Notes: generated from the letters alone by a model not told the origin. A stretch of 64,000 nt of DNA from Chitinophaga parva (GCF_003071345.1 NZ_QCYK01000001.1:930001-994000); one strand, 5' to 3'. Counted from the stretch's first letter, positions 1 to 10,200 are shown. A program made the numbers and translations.

Positions 1-1128
1 ATGGACCCGCTCACCAAGGATCAATTGTTCAAATTGTATGACACGTCCTTCCTCAATAAGAATGGCTTCCGCAACTTCTCACCTGCCAGCAATGCTACGC
101 TGATCTATCATGGTCATGAAAACGTGTTTGCCGCTTACGCGATGGCAGATTACAAAGTGAATGAAAAACTGCACGTCACGGCCGGCCTGCGTGATGAGCA
201 CACCGCTTTCCAGCTGAACAGCTCCACGCTTACTACCAATAGCACCGGTACGGTCATTAGCCCGGTAACGGTGAGCAAAAGCTACAATTCCCTGCTGCCC
301 ATGGTGCATGCCAGGTACAGTGTGAATGACCAGCTGAATGTGCGTGCCGCCTTTACCCGCACATTTGTACGCCCCAATTTCACAGACCTGAACCCCGGGG
401 AATCACAGAACCTCACGCAAACGCCGGCTACCATCACCAAAGGCAACCCGGACCTGAAGCCCACCTATTCCAACAACTATGACCTGATGGGAGAATATTA
501 CTTCAGGAACATTGGCCTGGTGAGCGGTGGTGTGTTTTACAAAGACCTGAGCAATGTGATCTTCAGCGACCAATCCACTACCCTGGATGCCAACAATAAC
601 ACGGTGCTGATCACGCAACCCAAGAACCTGCAAAAGGCTTCCCTGGTGGGCGCAGAAGCGGGCATCAACAAGCGTTTCGACTTCCTGCCCGGTTTCTTCA
701 GCGGATTGGGCGTGGAATTTAATTACACCTATATCCATTCCAGCACCACGGTGCCCCGCACCGTATCCGGCAAAGTAGTATACGACAAAGCAGCCCTGCC
801 CAACCAGAGTAAAAATCTTTTTAACGCCATCCTGTTCTATGAAAGAAAAGGTGTAATGGTAAGAGTAGCGGGCAACTACCGCGGCCGGTCTATAGAGACA
901 CTGAGCCAGCAACTGGGCCCACAACTGTACACATATGCAGACAACTACTTCACCATTGATGCATCTGCTTCCGTCACCCTTACACCGCGCCTGCGCGTGT
1001 TTGCAGAATTGAACAACCTTAACAACGCGCCGCTGAAATATTACCTCGGCGACCCGCACCGCCCCACACAGGTGGAGTGGTACAGCCAGCGTGGCCAGGC
1101 GGGCATCCGTTGGGATATTATCAAGTAA
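1..1128 (+). CDS. TonB-dependent receptor, C-terminal part (5' end outside window)
   Basis: This is the last 375 codons of an outer-membrane beta-barrel receptor. The frame is open to the first base, so the ATG at position 1 is probably an internal methionine and the plug domain lies upstream. What is visible is barrel sequence: repeated alternating aromatic strands, a phrase NVRAAFTRTFVRPNFTDLNPG typical of TonB receptor barrels, and a closing segment with RLRVFAELNNLNNAPLKYY. It is not followed directly by a SusD gene, so it is more likely a classical TonB receptor than a SusC. The next gene, a secreted phosphatase, begins 54 bases downstream on the same strand and may share its transcript. 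The substrate cannot be told from this part. Confidence 0.88.
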   Translation: MDPLTKDQLFKLYDTSFLNKNGFRNFSPASNATLIYHGHENVFAAYAMADYKVNEKLHVTAGLRDEHTAFQLNSSTLTTNSTGTVISPVTVSKSYNSLLPMVHARYSVNDQLNVRAAFTRTFVRPNFTDLNPGESQNLTQTPATITKGNPDLKPTYSNNYDLMGEYYFRNIGLVSGGVFYKDLSNVIFSDQSTTLDANNNTVLITQPKNLQKASLVGAEAGINKRFDFLPGFFSGLGVEFNYTYIHSSTTVPRTVSGKVVYDKAALPNQSKNLFNAILFYERKGVMVRVAGNYRGRSIETLSQQLGPQLYTYADNYFTIDASASVTLTPRLRVFAELNNLNNAPLKYYLGDPHRPTQVEWYSQRGQAGIRWDIIK

Positions 1129-1182
1129 ACAATTTCCAACATCAAAAGGGAAAATACTAACCTGACAATCTAACTATCTGAT

Positions 1183-1998
1183 ATGAAAAAGATATTTTTC
1201 AGCATTGCCTGCTGCCTGCCCTTGTTTGCGCATGCGCAGCTGGCAGATAGCACTGTGCGCCTGGTGCATGTAAAAGGTGCCGTGAATTTCCGTGACATTG
1301 GCGGTTATAAGACCAAAGACGGCAAAGCCGTGAAGTGGAATAAAGTATACCGGTCCGCGGATGTGAGCCACCTTACAGATGCAGATATGGATACGCTGCG
1401 CCAGCGCCACATCCGTAATGTGCTGGATTTTCGCGGGGTGAAAGAGAGCCAGGCAGCGCCGGATCATTTGCCCGCGGGTACGGCTTACCTGTTGCTGCCG
1501 GCTGGCAGTGACAGCCTGCCCAATGCAAAACAGATGCAGGAAGCCATGAAGAGCGGTGACAAGTGGATGCTGGATTTTTATGGTAATCCACAGTACCTGG
1601 GCCCGCGCTACAAAGCGTTCTTCAGCATGCTGCTCACCATGCCCCGGGATGAAGCCATGATGTACCACTGCACCGGTGGCCGCGACAGGACGGGCATGGC
1701 TACTGCGTTACTGCTGTACGCCCTGGGTGTGCCCATGGAAACCATCAATGCAGATTTCACCGCATCCAACGTATACCTGCAACCCATGTATGGCCGTATG
1801 TTCCAGCAGATGGGCGCCGGCATGACACCGGAGCAGGTGGAGCAAATGAAACAGGCCCTGGAACTGCGCCCGGAACTGCTGGCCGCCATGTTTGCCGGCA
1901 TTAAGCAGCATTATGGTACCGTGGAGCATTTCATGCAAGCGGAACTGGGTGTTGGCCCCAAACAGGTAGCCCAGCTGAAAGCAATGTACCTTAACTAA
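1183..1998 (+). CDS. secreted tyrosine-protein phosphatase (Y_phosphatase3-like)
   Basis: This 271-residue protein has an N-terminal signal peptide ending near AHAQ (residue 19), so it acts outside the cytoplasm. The catalytic P-loop reads HCTGGRDRTGMA with Cys163 and Arg169, which fits the CX5R signature of cysteine phosphatases. The upstream block VNFRDIGGYKT followed by VYRSADVSHLT is the usual N-terminal signature of the bacterial Tyr/Ser phosphatase family that includes lipid- and phosphotyrosine-acting members. It lies just behind a TonB receptor, which suggests a role in handling a phosphorylated nutrient, but that is inference. Substrate class is open; phosphoinositide or phosphoprotein activity would both fit. 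Confidence 0.88.
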   Translation: MKKIFFSIACCLPLFAHAQLADSTVRLVHVKGAVNFRDIGGYKTKDGKAVKWNKVYRSADVSHLTDADMDTLRQRHIRNVLDFRGVKESQAAPDHLPAGTAYLLLPAGSDSLPNAKQMQEAMKSGDKWMLDFYGNPQYLGPRYKAFFSMLLTMPRDEAMMYHCTGGRDRTGMATALLLYALGVPMETINADFTASNVYLQPMYGRMFQQMGAGMTPEQVEQMKQALELRPELLAAMFAGIKQHYGTVEHFMQAELGVGPKQVAQLKAMYLN

Positions 1999-2054
1999 CA
2001 CTTCCCATCCTCAAAAAACCCGTGCGTGCCATTCCACTGCGCGCGCCTGTACGA

Positions 2055-2098
2055 AGAAAGCCTTTGCATGCAACTGCATGCAAAGGCTTTCTTTTTTG
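2055..2098 (+). terminator. strong intrinsic terminator hairpin
   Basis: Perfect 18-base inverted repeat (2055-2072 with 2075-2092) around a two-base centre, containing TGCATGCA and followed by a T run. It sits 55 bases behind the phosphatase stop and probably ends the receptor-phosphatase transcript. Confidence 0.8.
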
Positions 2099-2164
2099 TA
2101 TTTTTCTGGTACACTTTGTAACCTTTCCACGCCCGCCGGTTTCTAAATACCAAATACTATTCAC

Positions 2165-2515
2165 ATGTCAGAGCATACCATTTTTGCCTGGTCTATTTTC
2201 GTGATCATGTTCACCGGCCCTGGTATCCTGGGTTATTACGTGCTGAGCCGGCACAAAGAGAAGATGGAACTGATCAAAAGAGGGGATTATGCCTTCCAGG
2301 CAAACTACCTGGAAAATGCGCGCTACGGTGCACTGAGCAAGGGCATCCTGCTGCTGTGCCTTTCCCTGGGTATCGGTATCGGTTTTTTCCTTACCAAAGA
2401 TGCAACAGGTAGTGCCCTGGTGGTGGGATACCTCATTCCTATACTGGGTTGTTGCGGGTTGGGGCTGCTGCTGTATTACTTCATTGTAAATGCACGCCTG
2501 CGCAAAGATGCATGA
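2165..2515 (+). CDS. small membrane protein (DUF6249-like)
   Basis: A 116-residue protein with three hydrophobic segments (about residues 6-26, 54-75 and 80-108). Between the first two lies a charged stretch, SRHKEKMELIKRGDY. That pattern of one helix, a KxxLIKRGD cytoplasmic loop and two further helices resembles the DUF6249 membrane proteins of Bacteroidota, which often precede an ECF sigma gene. Here too a sigma gene follows and overlaps it by 8 bases (ATGCATGA), implying translational coupling and a shared function. A role as membrane sensor or anti-sigma partner is possible but not shown by the sequence. The ATG at 2165 is the only good start. Confidence 0.75.
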   Translation: MSEHTIFAWSIFVIMFTGPGILGYYVLSRHKEKMELIKRGDYAFQANYLENARYGALSKGILLLCLSLGIGIGFFLTKDATGSALVVGYLIPILGCCGLGLLLYYFIVNARLRKDA

Positions 2516-3038
2516 TGCGCTGCTACAACGGGCCCGCGATGGGGATCGGGATGCTTTGAATGCCTTGCTTTCAAAGCATCGTGACCTTGCATTTTCTATT
2601 GCGCTCAAGTACCTGAAGCAGCCTGCAGATGCGGAGGATGTGGTGCAGGACGCCTTCATTCGCGTGTTCCTGCAAATGCACCGGTTCCGTAACGAAGCGG
2701 CTTTTTCCACCTGGTTGTACAAGATCATTTATTACGAAGCGCTGCGCAAGATCCAGCAGCTGCGCCGTATTCCCACCATTAGCGAAGAAGCGCTGGCGGA
2801 AGAGGCGGAGGAAACTGCCGCATCGCCGGAGGAGCTGCGCCTGCAGGTAGATAACGCCATGCGTTGCCTTACGGCCAATGAGTACATGATCGTGAACCTG
2901 TTTTACCTGATGGAAAAAGATATCCGCGAAATAGTGCAGATCACTGGCCATTCCGCGGCCAATATTAAAGTATTGCTGCATCGTGGCCGCAAACGTATGG
3001 CCGCTTCCCTGCAGGCACAAAAAGAAAGCTATGAATGA
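2508..3038 (+). CDS. ECF-type RNA polymerase sigma factor
   Basis: A 176-residue sigma-70 family protein. Region 2 is clear in DAEDVVQDAFIRVFLQMHRF and STWLYKIIYYEALRKIQQLRR, and region 4 in LTANEYMIVNLFYLMEKDIREI with a helix-turn-helix ending in KVLLHRGRKRM. The start at 2508 is preferred over the upstream 2490 because MHDALLQRARDGDRDALN is the usual N-terminus of this family. It overlaps the preceding membrane gene by 8 bases and the following small gene by 8 bases, so the three are very probably translated as one unit. It should direct RNA polymerase to a small regulon in response to a signal relayed by one of the flanking membrane proteins (inference). Confidence 0.93.
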   Translation: MHDALLQRARDGDRDALNALLSKHRDLAFSIALKYLKQPADAEDVVQDAFIRVFLQMHRFRNEAAFSTWLYKIIYYEALRKIQQLRRIPTISEEALAEEAEETAASPEELRLQVDNAMRCLTANEYMIVNLFYLMEKDIREIVQITGHSAANIKVLLHRGRKRMAASLQAQKESYE

Positions 3039-3339
3039 TGATATGCTGAAAGCCGCGCTGCAAAAGAGCTTGCAGCAGCCGCCTTCCCGTTACTTCAATG
3101 AGCAGGTGCTGCACCGTCTGCCTGCCCCGGTGAAAGCGCGCCAAAAACATTTCCTTTCCCTGGACGACGCCTGGCTGCTGGTGTGGGTGCTGGTGTTACT
3201 GCTGGGCGGGGCCTGGATATTACAGTCGCCGGCTATCAATAGCCAGCATGTGCTGCTGTTACTGACCCTGGCAGCGCTGGGTATTTTTGTAATGCTCTTT
3301 AACCGTATAACCCGTTCTGCCCTGCGCAAGCCGCAATAA
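3031..3339 (+). CDS. small two-helix membrane protein, possible anti-sigma partner
   Basis: A 102-residue protein with a soluble N-terminal half of about 45 residues (MNDDMLKAALQKSLQQPPSRYFNE pattern, split here) and two adjacent hydrophobic helices (about residues 47-67 and 73-92). I do not recognise a named family. The start at 3031 is chosen because it forms an ATGAATGA overlap with the sigma stop, the same 8-base arrangement as at the previous junction. A short cytosolic N-terminus followed by membrane helices directly behind an ECF sigma gene is the usual layout of an anti-sigma factor, so that is the best guess. There is no zinc-binding HxxxCxxC motif. Confidence 0.7.
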   Translation: MNDDMLKAALQKSLQQPPSRYFNEQVLHRLPAPVKARQKHFLSLDDAWLLVWVLVLLLGGAWILQSPAINSQHVLLLLTLAALGIFVMLFNRITRSALRKPQ

Positions 3340-3366
3340 ATTCCCCTTATTAAAAAAATCGTTTTG

Positions 3367-4101
3367 ATGAAAAAAGTAGCCTTGCTTTTTGCGGCATTGT
3401 ATTGCCTGCAATGTACCGCCATGGGCCAGAACGGCCGCATCGTCTTTGAAAGGAAAGTAAATGCCTGGGCCCTCATGCGGGCGATGGCGGACCAGCAAGC
3501 CTTCCCGCAGGAGCGGTTTGAAGCCTATAAAAACGGAAACCCGGAATACAAGACGGCCCGTTTTATACTTCAGTTCAACGAGGCCTGCAGTTATTTTTAC
3601 GCAGACAGTGCCGCGCCGGAAGTGAGCATTGATGAATGGTTTGCCATGGTGGGCGCTAAGCTCGTGTATACAGATCTTGCACATCACTGGCAAATGCTGC
3701 AGGCGCGCGTGTTTGATTCCAGCTTTGCAGTGGCGGACAAGCCGTGGGGCTTCCTGTGGGAAACAAGCGGTGCCCAACGCATGATTGCCGGCTACCACTG
3801 CCGCCGCGCTACCACCTTGCTGCAGGATAGCATCCCCGTTGTAGCATGGTACACAACGGCATTGCCATTGCCCGTGGGGCCGGGAATATTCCAGGGGCTT
3901 CCGGGCGCAATTCTCGCCATTGAGCTCCCTACACTGCTTACCACCTGGCAGGCCACGGCAGTATTGCACGGCCCCCAGCACATTGATGTGCCGTTGGCAA
4001 AGGCCCCTGTTTCTTATGCAACCCTTCGCGAGGTGGTGTACCGTATGACCAGGAGCTGGGCCACCGCAGGTGCTTTGGTGCTGCAACGGGCATTATTGTA
4101 A
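3367..4101 (+). CDS. GLPGLI family secreted protein
   Basis: A 244-residue protein with a signal peptide (MKKVALLFAALYCLQCTAMG) and, near residue 175, the motif GIFQGLPGAILAIEL, the name-giving GLPG motif of the Bacteroidota GLPGLI family (TIGR01200). The family is exported and of unknown function; members often neighbour TonB receptors or ECF sigma genes. The true start is the ATG at 3367; an in-frame TTG lies one codon upstream. It begins 27 bases after the small membrane gene and probably belongs to the same transcript, making it a candidate target or sensor of that sigma unit. Confidence 0.88.
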   Translation: MKKVALLFAALYCLQCTAMGQNGRIVFERKVNAWALMRAMADQQAFPQERFEAYKNGNPEYKTARFILQFNEACSYFYADSAAPEVSIDEWFAMVGAKLVYTDLAHHWQMLQARVFDSSFAVADKPWGFLWETSGAQRMIAGYHCRRATTLLQDSIPVVAWYTTALPLPVGPGIFQGLPGAILAIELPTLLTTWQATAVLHGPQHIDVPLAKAPVSYATLREVVYRMTRSWATAGALVLQRALL

Positions 4102-4106
4102 ATGAG

Positions 4107-4144
4107 AACGGCCGCCCCACCAGGAGCGGCCGTTGCAGGTTTTT
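4107..4144 (+). terminator. intrinsic terminator after GLPGLI gene
   Basis: Nine-base GC-rich stem AACGGCCGC / GCGGCCGTT (4107-4115 with 4126-4134) followed by a short T run. It lies between the convergent GLPGLI gene and the minus-strand phosphodiesterase. Confidence 0.65.
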
Positions 4145-4159
4145 AAAAGGACAGGGTGG

Positions 4160-5506
4160 TTATTTTGCTACACCAGCAGGCGCCTTGCCATCTGCATCCG
4201 GCAGGCTTACCCCCAGCAGTTGCGCGATCAGCGGGGCTACGTCTATCACACTCATTGCTTTTACATGGGCGCCTTTGTTAATGCCGGCGCCGTAGGCGAC
4301 AAACCCGGTGCGGATCTCCGCAAAGTCCGGGTAGAAGCCATGGGTGCCGCCTTTGGCCGCTTTTACCACTTCTCCTTTCACAGCACCGCCAATGGTCACG
4401 CCTTTGGCGGCGGCCAGGGCCAGTGCTGCATGCGGGTCTGCGCCGATGGCATCCAGCTGCTTGCGTTCTATGATCTTGAACAGGGCCTGTTGTTCTGCAG
4501 GCAATGCTTTCAGCAGCTCCCGCACTTTATGGAGCGTAGCCACGTCTTCCGGGTCTTTCAGCATCAGGAATGCGGAGCCGCCACTGGTGTGGAATTGCGC
4601 TTTCCAGTCTCCTTCCTTTGCATTGGTGAGTAAGCCATGTTGCGCCAGGATCACGTTAGGGCAAAAGGTTTTGCTGATGTTTACAAAGCCATGGTCGCCG
4701 GTAACGATAATGGTGGTGCTATCCGCAATGCCGGCACGTTGCAGCGCTTCTATTACCGTACCAATGGCGCGGTCTGCACCTGCTACTGCCTTGCGTACTT
4801 TAAAACCATCACGACCTTCTTCATGTTCGTAATGGTCTGTGCAGGCCAGGTGCAGGGTGGTAAAGGTGGGCTTGTACTGCTGGATGAGGTAAGCGCCGAT
4901 GCGGGCCACGTTTTCATCAAAGATCAATTCACCATTCTCCATGGAAAAATCTTCAAAGCGCATGACGCCCGTGGCGTGTTGCTCCACTTCCTGGTACAGG
5001 CCCGCGGGCGTAGCATATTGGGCCGTGGCCTTGCGGCGGTCTTTCTCCTTGGTGCCGGCCGCGTAGGGCCAGATGTCCGGGATGTTGTAGTCAACAGGAG
5101 CGCCTACCGTTACAGGCCAGATCACGTTCGCAGACGTTTTGCCGGCTTTGTGCACTGCATCATACAGCGTGGGCACTTTAATGCTGTCGTAATAAAAATA
5201 CCACATGCCTGTGGCGCCCTGCGGTTCAAAGGGCGCATTGTAATATACGCCATGCTTTGCCGGCGCTACGCCGGTGATGAGTGAAGTATGATCCGGGTAG
5301 GTTACAGAGGGGAAGATCGGATTTACCCCGTCTGCATACGCACCGCTGTCTTTCATCATGCGGAGGTTCACCATGCCCCAGGAGGCATCGGTATAAAAAT
5401 CCGGGCGGAAGCCATCAATGGTGATCAGCACCACGTGGCCGGCCTTTTGCGCCCAACCGGCCATGGTGGCCATTATCAGGGCAGTTGCTAAAAATACGCG
5501 CTTCAT
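4160..5506 (-). CDS. secreted alkaline-phosphatase-superfamily phosphodiesterase (NPP-like)
   Basis: A 448-residue protein with a signal peptide (cleavage near Gln20). The alkaline-phosphatase fold motifs are in order: metal ligand in LITIDGFRPDF (Asp31), nucleophile Thr69 in SVTYPDHTS, then a metal pair in TDHYEHEEG, VTGDHGF, and a last His in GGTHGFYP. This is the pattern of nucleotide pyrophosphatase/phosphodiesterases, which cleave phosphoesters with two zinc ions. It follows the susD gene by 15 bases on the same strand, so it is the last gene of a fecR-susC-susD-phosphodiesterase unit and probably processes a phosphorylated ligand taken up by that pair. Exact substrate (nucleotide, phospholipid head group, phosphoglycan) cannot be read from the sequence. 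Confidence 0.9.
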   Translation of the reverse strand: MKRVFLATALIMATMAGWAQKAGHVVLITIDGFRPDFYTDASWGMVNLRMMKDSGAYADGVNPIFPSVTYPDHTSLITGVAPAKHGVYYNAPFEPQGATGMWYFYYDSIKVPTLYDAVHKAGKTSANVIWPVTVGAPVDYNIPDIWPYAAGTKEKDRRKATAQYATPAGLYQEVEQHATGVMRFEDFSMENGELIFDENVARIGAYLIQQYKPTFTTLHLACTDHYEHEEGRDGFKVRKAVAGADRAIGTVIEALQRAGIADSTTIIVTGDHGFVNISKTFCPNVILAQHGLLTNAKEGDWKAQFHTSGGSAFLMLKDPEDVATLHKVRELLKALPAEQQALFKIIERKQLDAIGADPHAALALAAAKGVTIGGAVKGEVVKAAKGGTHGFYPDFAEIRTGFVAYGAGINKGAHVKAMSVIDVAPLIAQLLGVSLPDADGKAPAGVAK

Positions 5507-5521
5507 ATGTTTCCGTTTATG

Positions 5522-7270
5522 TTATTTTCCTTTCCAGCCGTCTGTTTGCACCAGGTTCGGGTTGATCGTGATTTCACTGAACGGTACCGGGTATACATAT
5601 TTGTAGGGCTGCCAGTCGCGGGGAATGTTATCCATCCAGATGAGGTTACCCCTGGTACCTTCCGTCAGCTTGGCCTGGTTATCGTCAATGATGAAGTAGT
5701 ACACACCGGGCACTTTGGTGGCAGGTGTTGCTTTTACAAAGGCTACTTCCGGTTTACCATCGCCGTTCAGGTCCATTGGTGTATCCATGGCCGGCACATA
5801 CAGGCCTTTGTAGGAAATGGTGAGCAGGTGGCCGCAGCCCCAGCGCACCAGGTCATTGAAGCGGAAGCCTTCCAGGGCCAGTTCCACCCCGCGCTCACGG
5901 CGTACTTCCAGCAGGGTGGCTTCTGTGACCGGTACATTGGAATCGTGGAAATACTGCACCAGGTAAGGATCTGCTGCGGTGGGCATACCAGTGTTCTGGA
6001 TGCCGGCGCGGGCCCGCAGGGGTTTAATGGTGAGGTTCCATTCATCTGCGGTGAGAGGGCGCCGGGCGGCAATGGCTTCTGCTTTGTTCAGCAGCACTTC
6101 CGCGTAGCGGATGAGGGGAATGGAGTTGTAGTTTTCTGCCACACCATCCGTAGCCTTGGAGTCCAGCGTGTATTTGATGGGCTGGTAGCCGGTGTAGGTG
6201 TAGGTCCAATCCGGGGCGGCAGGCTGCCCTTCGCGGCTGTAATTGCCCATGCGGATGGTTTGCTGCAGGCGCAGGTCGCGGTTTTTCACTTCCTCCTGGA
6301 AAGGGATGGCGTCAAAGTTAGTACCGTCTGTAAAGCGGCTGCCATCAATATTCAGGTAAGTATCAATAAAGGTTTTGGTGAAGCTCACCCGGTTGCCATA
6401 CGTGGCGCTGGTGAACAGCCAGTTGGCATCGTTGAACACACGGAGGCTTTTGTTGCATACGTAGGCCAGGATCACTTCCGTAGCATTGGGTGTTTCGTTG
6501 ATGAAGAGATTGCGGTAGTTCATGCTGGCATCGCCGGCGGTGTTCAGGGAGTACTGTTTGCTGTTGATCACCGCGGTGGCCGCGCTGTCGGCGGCATCCA
6601 GCCATTTGTCTGCATCCGGGAGGTCAGGCATTTCATATTTGCGGAAGGTGCCTTCAAACAAGCATACGCGCGACTTGTAAGCAAGCGCCACCCACCGGGT
6701 GATCTGGGAGCAGCTGGCATCTTTGGTAGCGCGGATGTTGTTGCAGGCAAAATTCAGGTCGGCCAGGATGCTGTCCATCACCAGGGTGCGCGGGTCCTGC
6801 GTTTTGTAAAGTTCGGGATCGCCTACTGCCAGGGTGTGGCCGTACCAGGGCACATTGCCAAAGCGTTTTACTTTTTCAAAATAGAACATGGCGCGGAAAA
6901 AACGGGCAATGCCGGCGTAGTGGTTCTTTGTTTCGGTGCTTTCCTGCGCCTGGCCGCAATGCTCCAGGAAATAGTTCACATTGCGTAGTTGTGTCCAGGT
7001 CCAGCCACTGCTTTGTGTGGAGCCATAGCTGGGCAGCAGGAAGGTGTTCACTTCCTTGCCCGCCATGTAATCACTCATACCGTCTGCACGGATCACGGTA
7101 TTGGCGTCGGTGATGATATTGTAAAAAGAAGTCGTGTAGAGCTGCAGGTCTGCTTCCTTGTTGAAAGCGTTGCTGGGGCTCAGTTTATCAAAAGGCTTCA
7201 GGTCCAGGTCTGTTTTGCAGGAGGCCAGGCCCAGGGCGGCGATGGCGAAGAGGAGGATATTTTTTTTCAT
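5522..7270 (-). CDS. SusD/RagB family outer-membrane lipoprotein (locus 1)
   Basis: A 582-residue surface lipoprotein. The lipobox LGLASC places the lipidated cysteine at residue 18. The N-terminal region has the SusD features LDLKPFDKLSPSNAFN and a helical TPR-like section with RFFRAMFYFEKVKRFGNVPW. The C-terminal part holds the RagB-type block LLEVRRERGVELALEGFRFNDLVRW. SusD proteins cap the SusC barrel and bind the ligand before import. The gene starts 20 bases behind susC and is followed after 15 bases by a secreted phosphodiesterase, which suggests a phosphate-bearing ligand (inference). Confidence 0.95.
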   Translation of the reverse strand: MKKNILLFAIAALGLASCKTDLDLKPFDKLSPSNAFNKEADLQLYTTSFYNIITDANTVIRADGMSDYMAGKEVNTFLLPSYGSTQSSGWTWTQLRNVNYFLEHCGQAQESTETKNHYAGIARFFRAMFYFEKVKRFGNVPWYGHTLAVGDPELYKTQDPRTLVMDSILADLNFACNNIRATKDASCSQITRWVALAYKSRVCLFEGTFRKYEMPDLPDADKWLDAADSAATAVINSKQYSLNTAGDASMNYRNLFINETPNATEVILAYVCNKSLRVFNDANWLFTSATYGNRVSFTKTFIDTYLNIDGSRFTDGTNFDAIPFQEEVKNRDLRLQQTIRMGNYSREGQPAAPDWTYTYTGYQPIKYTLDSKATDGVAENYNSIPLIRYAEVLLNKAEAIAARRPLTADEWNLTIKPLRARAGIQNTGMPTAADPYLVQYFHDSNVPVTEATLLEVRRERGVELALEGFRFNDLVRWGCGHLLTISYKGLYVPAMDTPMDLNGDGKPEVAFVKATPATKVPGVYYFIIDDNQAKLTEGTRGNLIWMDNIPRDWQPYKYVYPVPFSEITINPNLVQTDGWKGK

Positions 7271-7290
7271 TGTCTGTCTGCATTGATCAT

Positions 7291-10200
7291 TTAGAAAGTA
7301 ATACTCATGCCCACGGTGTAGGTCTTCAGCATGGGATAGTCCATGCCGTTACCGGCGCCCTTGCTCAGCTCAGGATCTGCGCCTTCTATCACTTCCGGGT
7401 CCATGGTGCGCACATGGCGGTACATGGGCGTCCACGTCCAGAGGTTCTGGCCGGTGAAGTACAGGCGGGCTTCTTTCATCTTTGCGCGGTCTGTCCAGCT
7501 GTGCGGCAGGGTATAGCCCAGCGTCAGGTTCTTGAGACGGATGTAAGCCACGTTCTGCACGTATTTGGATTGCTGCACGTAGAGTTCCGCATTGCTGTTA
7601 AGCGCCGTGTAGCCACGGAAGCGGGGGAAGTAAGCATTGGGATTTTCTTCAGACCAGCGGTTGTTCAGCACATCTACCGGCATCCAGCTGTAAGGGCGGT
7701 TATACTGGCCCCAGAACAGGGAGTTATCTGCACCCGGCCAGAAGTCTCTTTTACCAATACCCTGGAAGAAGAAATTCATGAAGAAGCCATTCCAGTTGGC
7801 GCCGCCATTGATGCCAAATGCGTAGCGGGGCTCTGTATTGCCGATCACGCGCTGGTCGCCCGGATCTTTTGTGGTATTGGCGCCCTGTGTGATCTTGTTA
7901 TCACCGTTCAGGTCTTTGAAGCGGATATCACCGGGGAGCAACTGGTTGGCCGCTGCCACGCGGATGAAGGACTGGTCTGCATGTTTGCCGGCCAGGTCGG
8001 CTTCGGTGAAATAACCGTCATTCACAAAGCCCCACATTTCGCCAACGCGCATGCCTACATAATAATTGTTCGGGCTTGCCAGCGTGGGAATGAGGCCCTG
8101 CTGGTTGTTGTAGCGGGTGATCACGGAAGTGTAATCGCTCACCACCACGCCAAAGTTGTAACCAAATGGTTTGTTGCCCAGGTTAAAAGTGTTGTTCCAG
8201 TTTACAGACAATTCCCAACCCTGTGTTTTCAGGTCCGCATAGTTGCCTTTGGGTACGGCTGCGCCGAATACGCTGGGCAAGGTGGGGCCCGGCGTAAACA
8301 TGTTTGTGGTCTTGCGCACATAGCGGTCAAAGTTCACACGCAGGTGGTCATTGAGGAAAGCCACGTCCAGTCCACCATTCAGGGTGGTGGATTTTTCCCA
8401 GGTCAGCCCGTCAGGAATTACGTTCGGGTTCTGGGTATAGATGGGTGTTACGCCGTTGATAGACATATTCAGTTTGGTAACGGTCATCGTCTCCAGGAAC
8501 TGGTAAGGATCTACGTTGCCATTGCCCAGTGAACCATAAGAGCCGCGCACCTTCAGGTCGGAAATGAAACCGGGGCTCACCTTCCAGAACGCCTCGCGTG
8601 ACACGCGCCAGCCGGCAGATGCAGACGGGAAGAAACCCCATTGCTGTTGCGTGGGGAACTTGGAAGAACCATCATAACGGCCATTTACTTCCAGCAGGTA
8701 GCGTTCGTCATAATTGTAATTCGCGCGGAAGAAGCCGCCCAGGGTACGCCATTCATAACCGCCACCGGTGAGGGTGTAGTTCAGGCCATTCATCAGGGAG
8801 AAATCCGGCAGGCTGGAATTGATCAGCCCATCGTGCTGGTAGTAGCGCGATTTGAAGAGCGTGTTCTCATAGTTATAACCCACCAGTAATTTGAAAGCAT
8901 GTTTGTGGAGCTGCTGGCTGTAATCTGCATAGATGTTCATGCCGGTGTACATGGTGCGGTCGTTCTCTTCGTTCATCTTGCTTTCACCACGCAGCAGGGT
9001 GGCGCCGGGCATTTTTTCATACGGCACCGGTGTATACAGGCGGGTTTCCAGGTTGGAGGTAAAAGCGTAGGTGAAGTCGCCATTCACATGCAGGTGGTCG
9101 TGCAGGAAGCTGGTGGTTACGCGGCTGGTATTGCGCAGCAGCAACTGCGTCTGGTCGGAATAGTTATTACCGGTTACAAAACTGCCAAACACGATGCTGC
9201 CGTTTTCTGTGATGGAACCATCAGGATTTTTCAGCATGGCCACCGGGAATGCTTCATCAGAGATCCTTCTCCACACCGGCGTGTTGCTCGGGTGGTTGAG
9301 GATGGGATAAAAGTAATGCCGGTTGGAGAAGTCAAAGTTGTTTTCCACTTTCATCCATTCAAACGGGCGCACGGTACCTTTTGCGCGCACGTTGTATTGC
9401 TTGAAGTGGTCTGTATTATAGCGGAAAATACCTTTCTGGGAATAGTAACGGCCGGAGAGGTAATAGTCAGACTTGCTGTTGCCTCCGGACATAGAAAGAT
9501 TCTGTTCCGTAGAAGGATCGGAGTCTGCATACAGTTCATGCATCCAGTCCGTGTTGCCATAATACACATAGTTGCCGGTGGTGGGGTCTATGTCTACCTT
9601 AGGCAAGGACGGATCATCGTTGCGGCGTTTCAGTTCATCCAGGTAGTCCAGGGAGAAAGGGAATACGGAGTTGGCCTTGGCCGGGTGGGCTTTATAATCA
9701 TTCCAGGCATAGTAAGCCTCGTCAAAGTTCTTGGCCCACTCGTAACCGTTGGTCACGAACTTAGGTTTAATGGTGCGGTCGTTAAGCGAATAGTTACCGG
9801 AGTAAGTGAGCTGTGTTTTGTCTTTGCTGGGCGCCTTGGTGGTGATGAGCACTACGCCAAAACTACCGCGTGCGCCGTAGATGGCCGCTGCTGCGGCATC
9901 TTTCAGCACAGACACACTTTCAATATCATTTGGGTTCAGTAGGTTGGGGTCGCCGGGCACGCCATCTATCAGCACCAGGGCGCTGCCGCCGGCACCGATG
10001 GAGGTGGTGCCGCGCACATTGTAAGTAGCGCCACGGGTGGGCTTACCATCCGTGATGCGGATGTTCAGGTTAGGCAATACCCCTTGCAGGCCTTTGGTAG
10101 CACTGGTCATAGGGCGGTTGGTGAACACTTCCTTGCCCACCTGGTCTACCGCGCCGGTGAGGTTCACTTTCTTCTGGGTGCCATACCCCACCACGATCAC

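Noticed and set aside
5507..6988. A 493-codon plus-strand frame opposite susD of locus 1.
   Set aside because: Composition is typical of a shadow frame and the minus strand is an unambiguous SusD.
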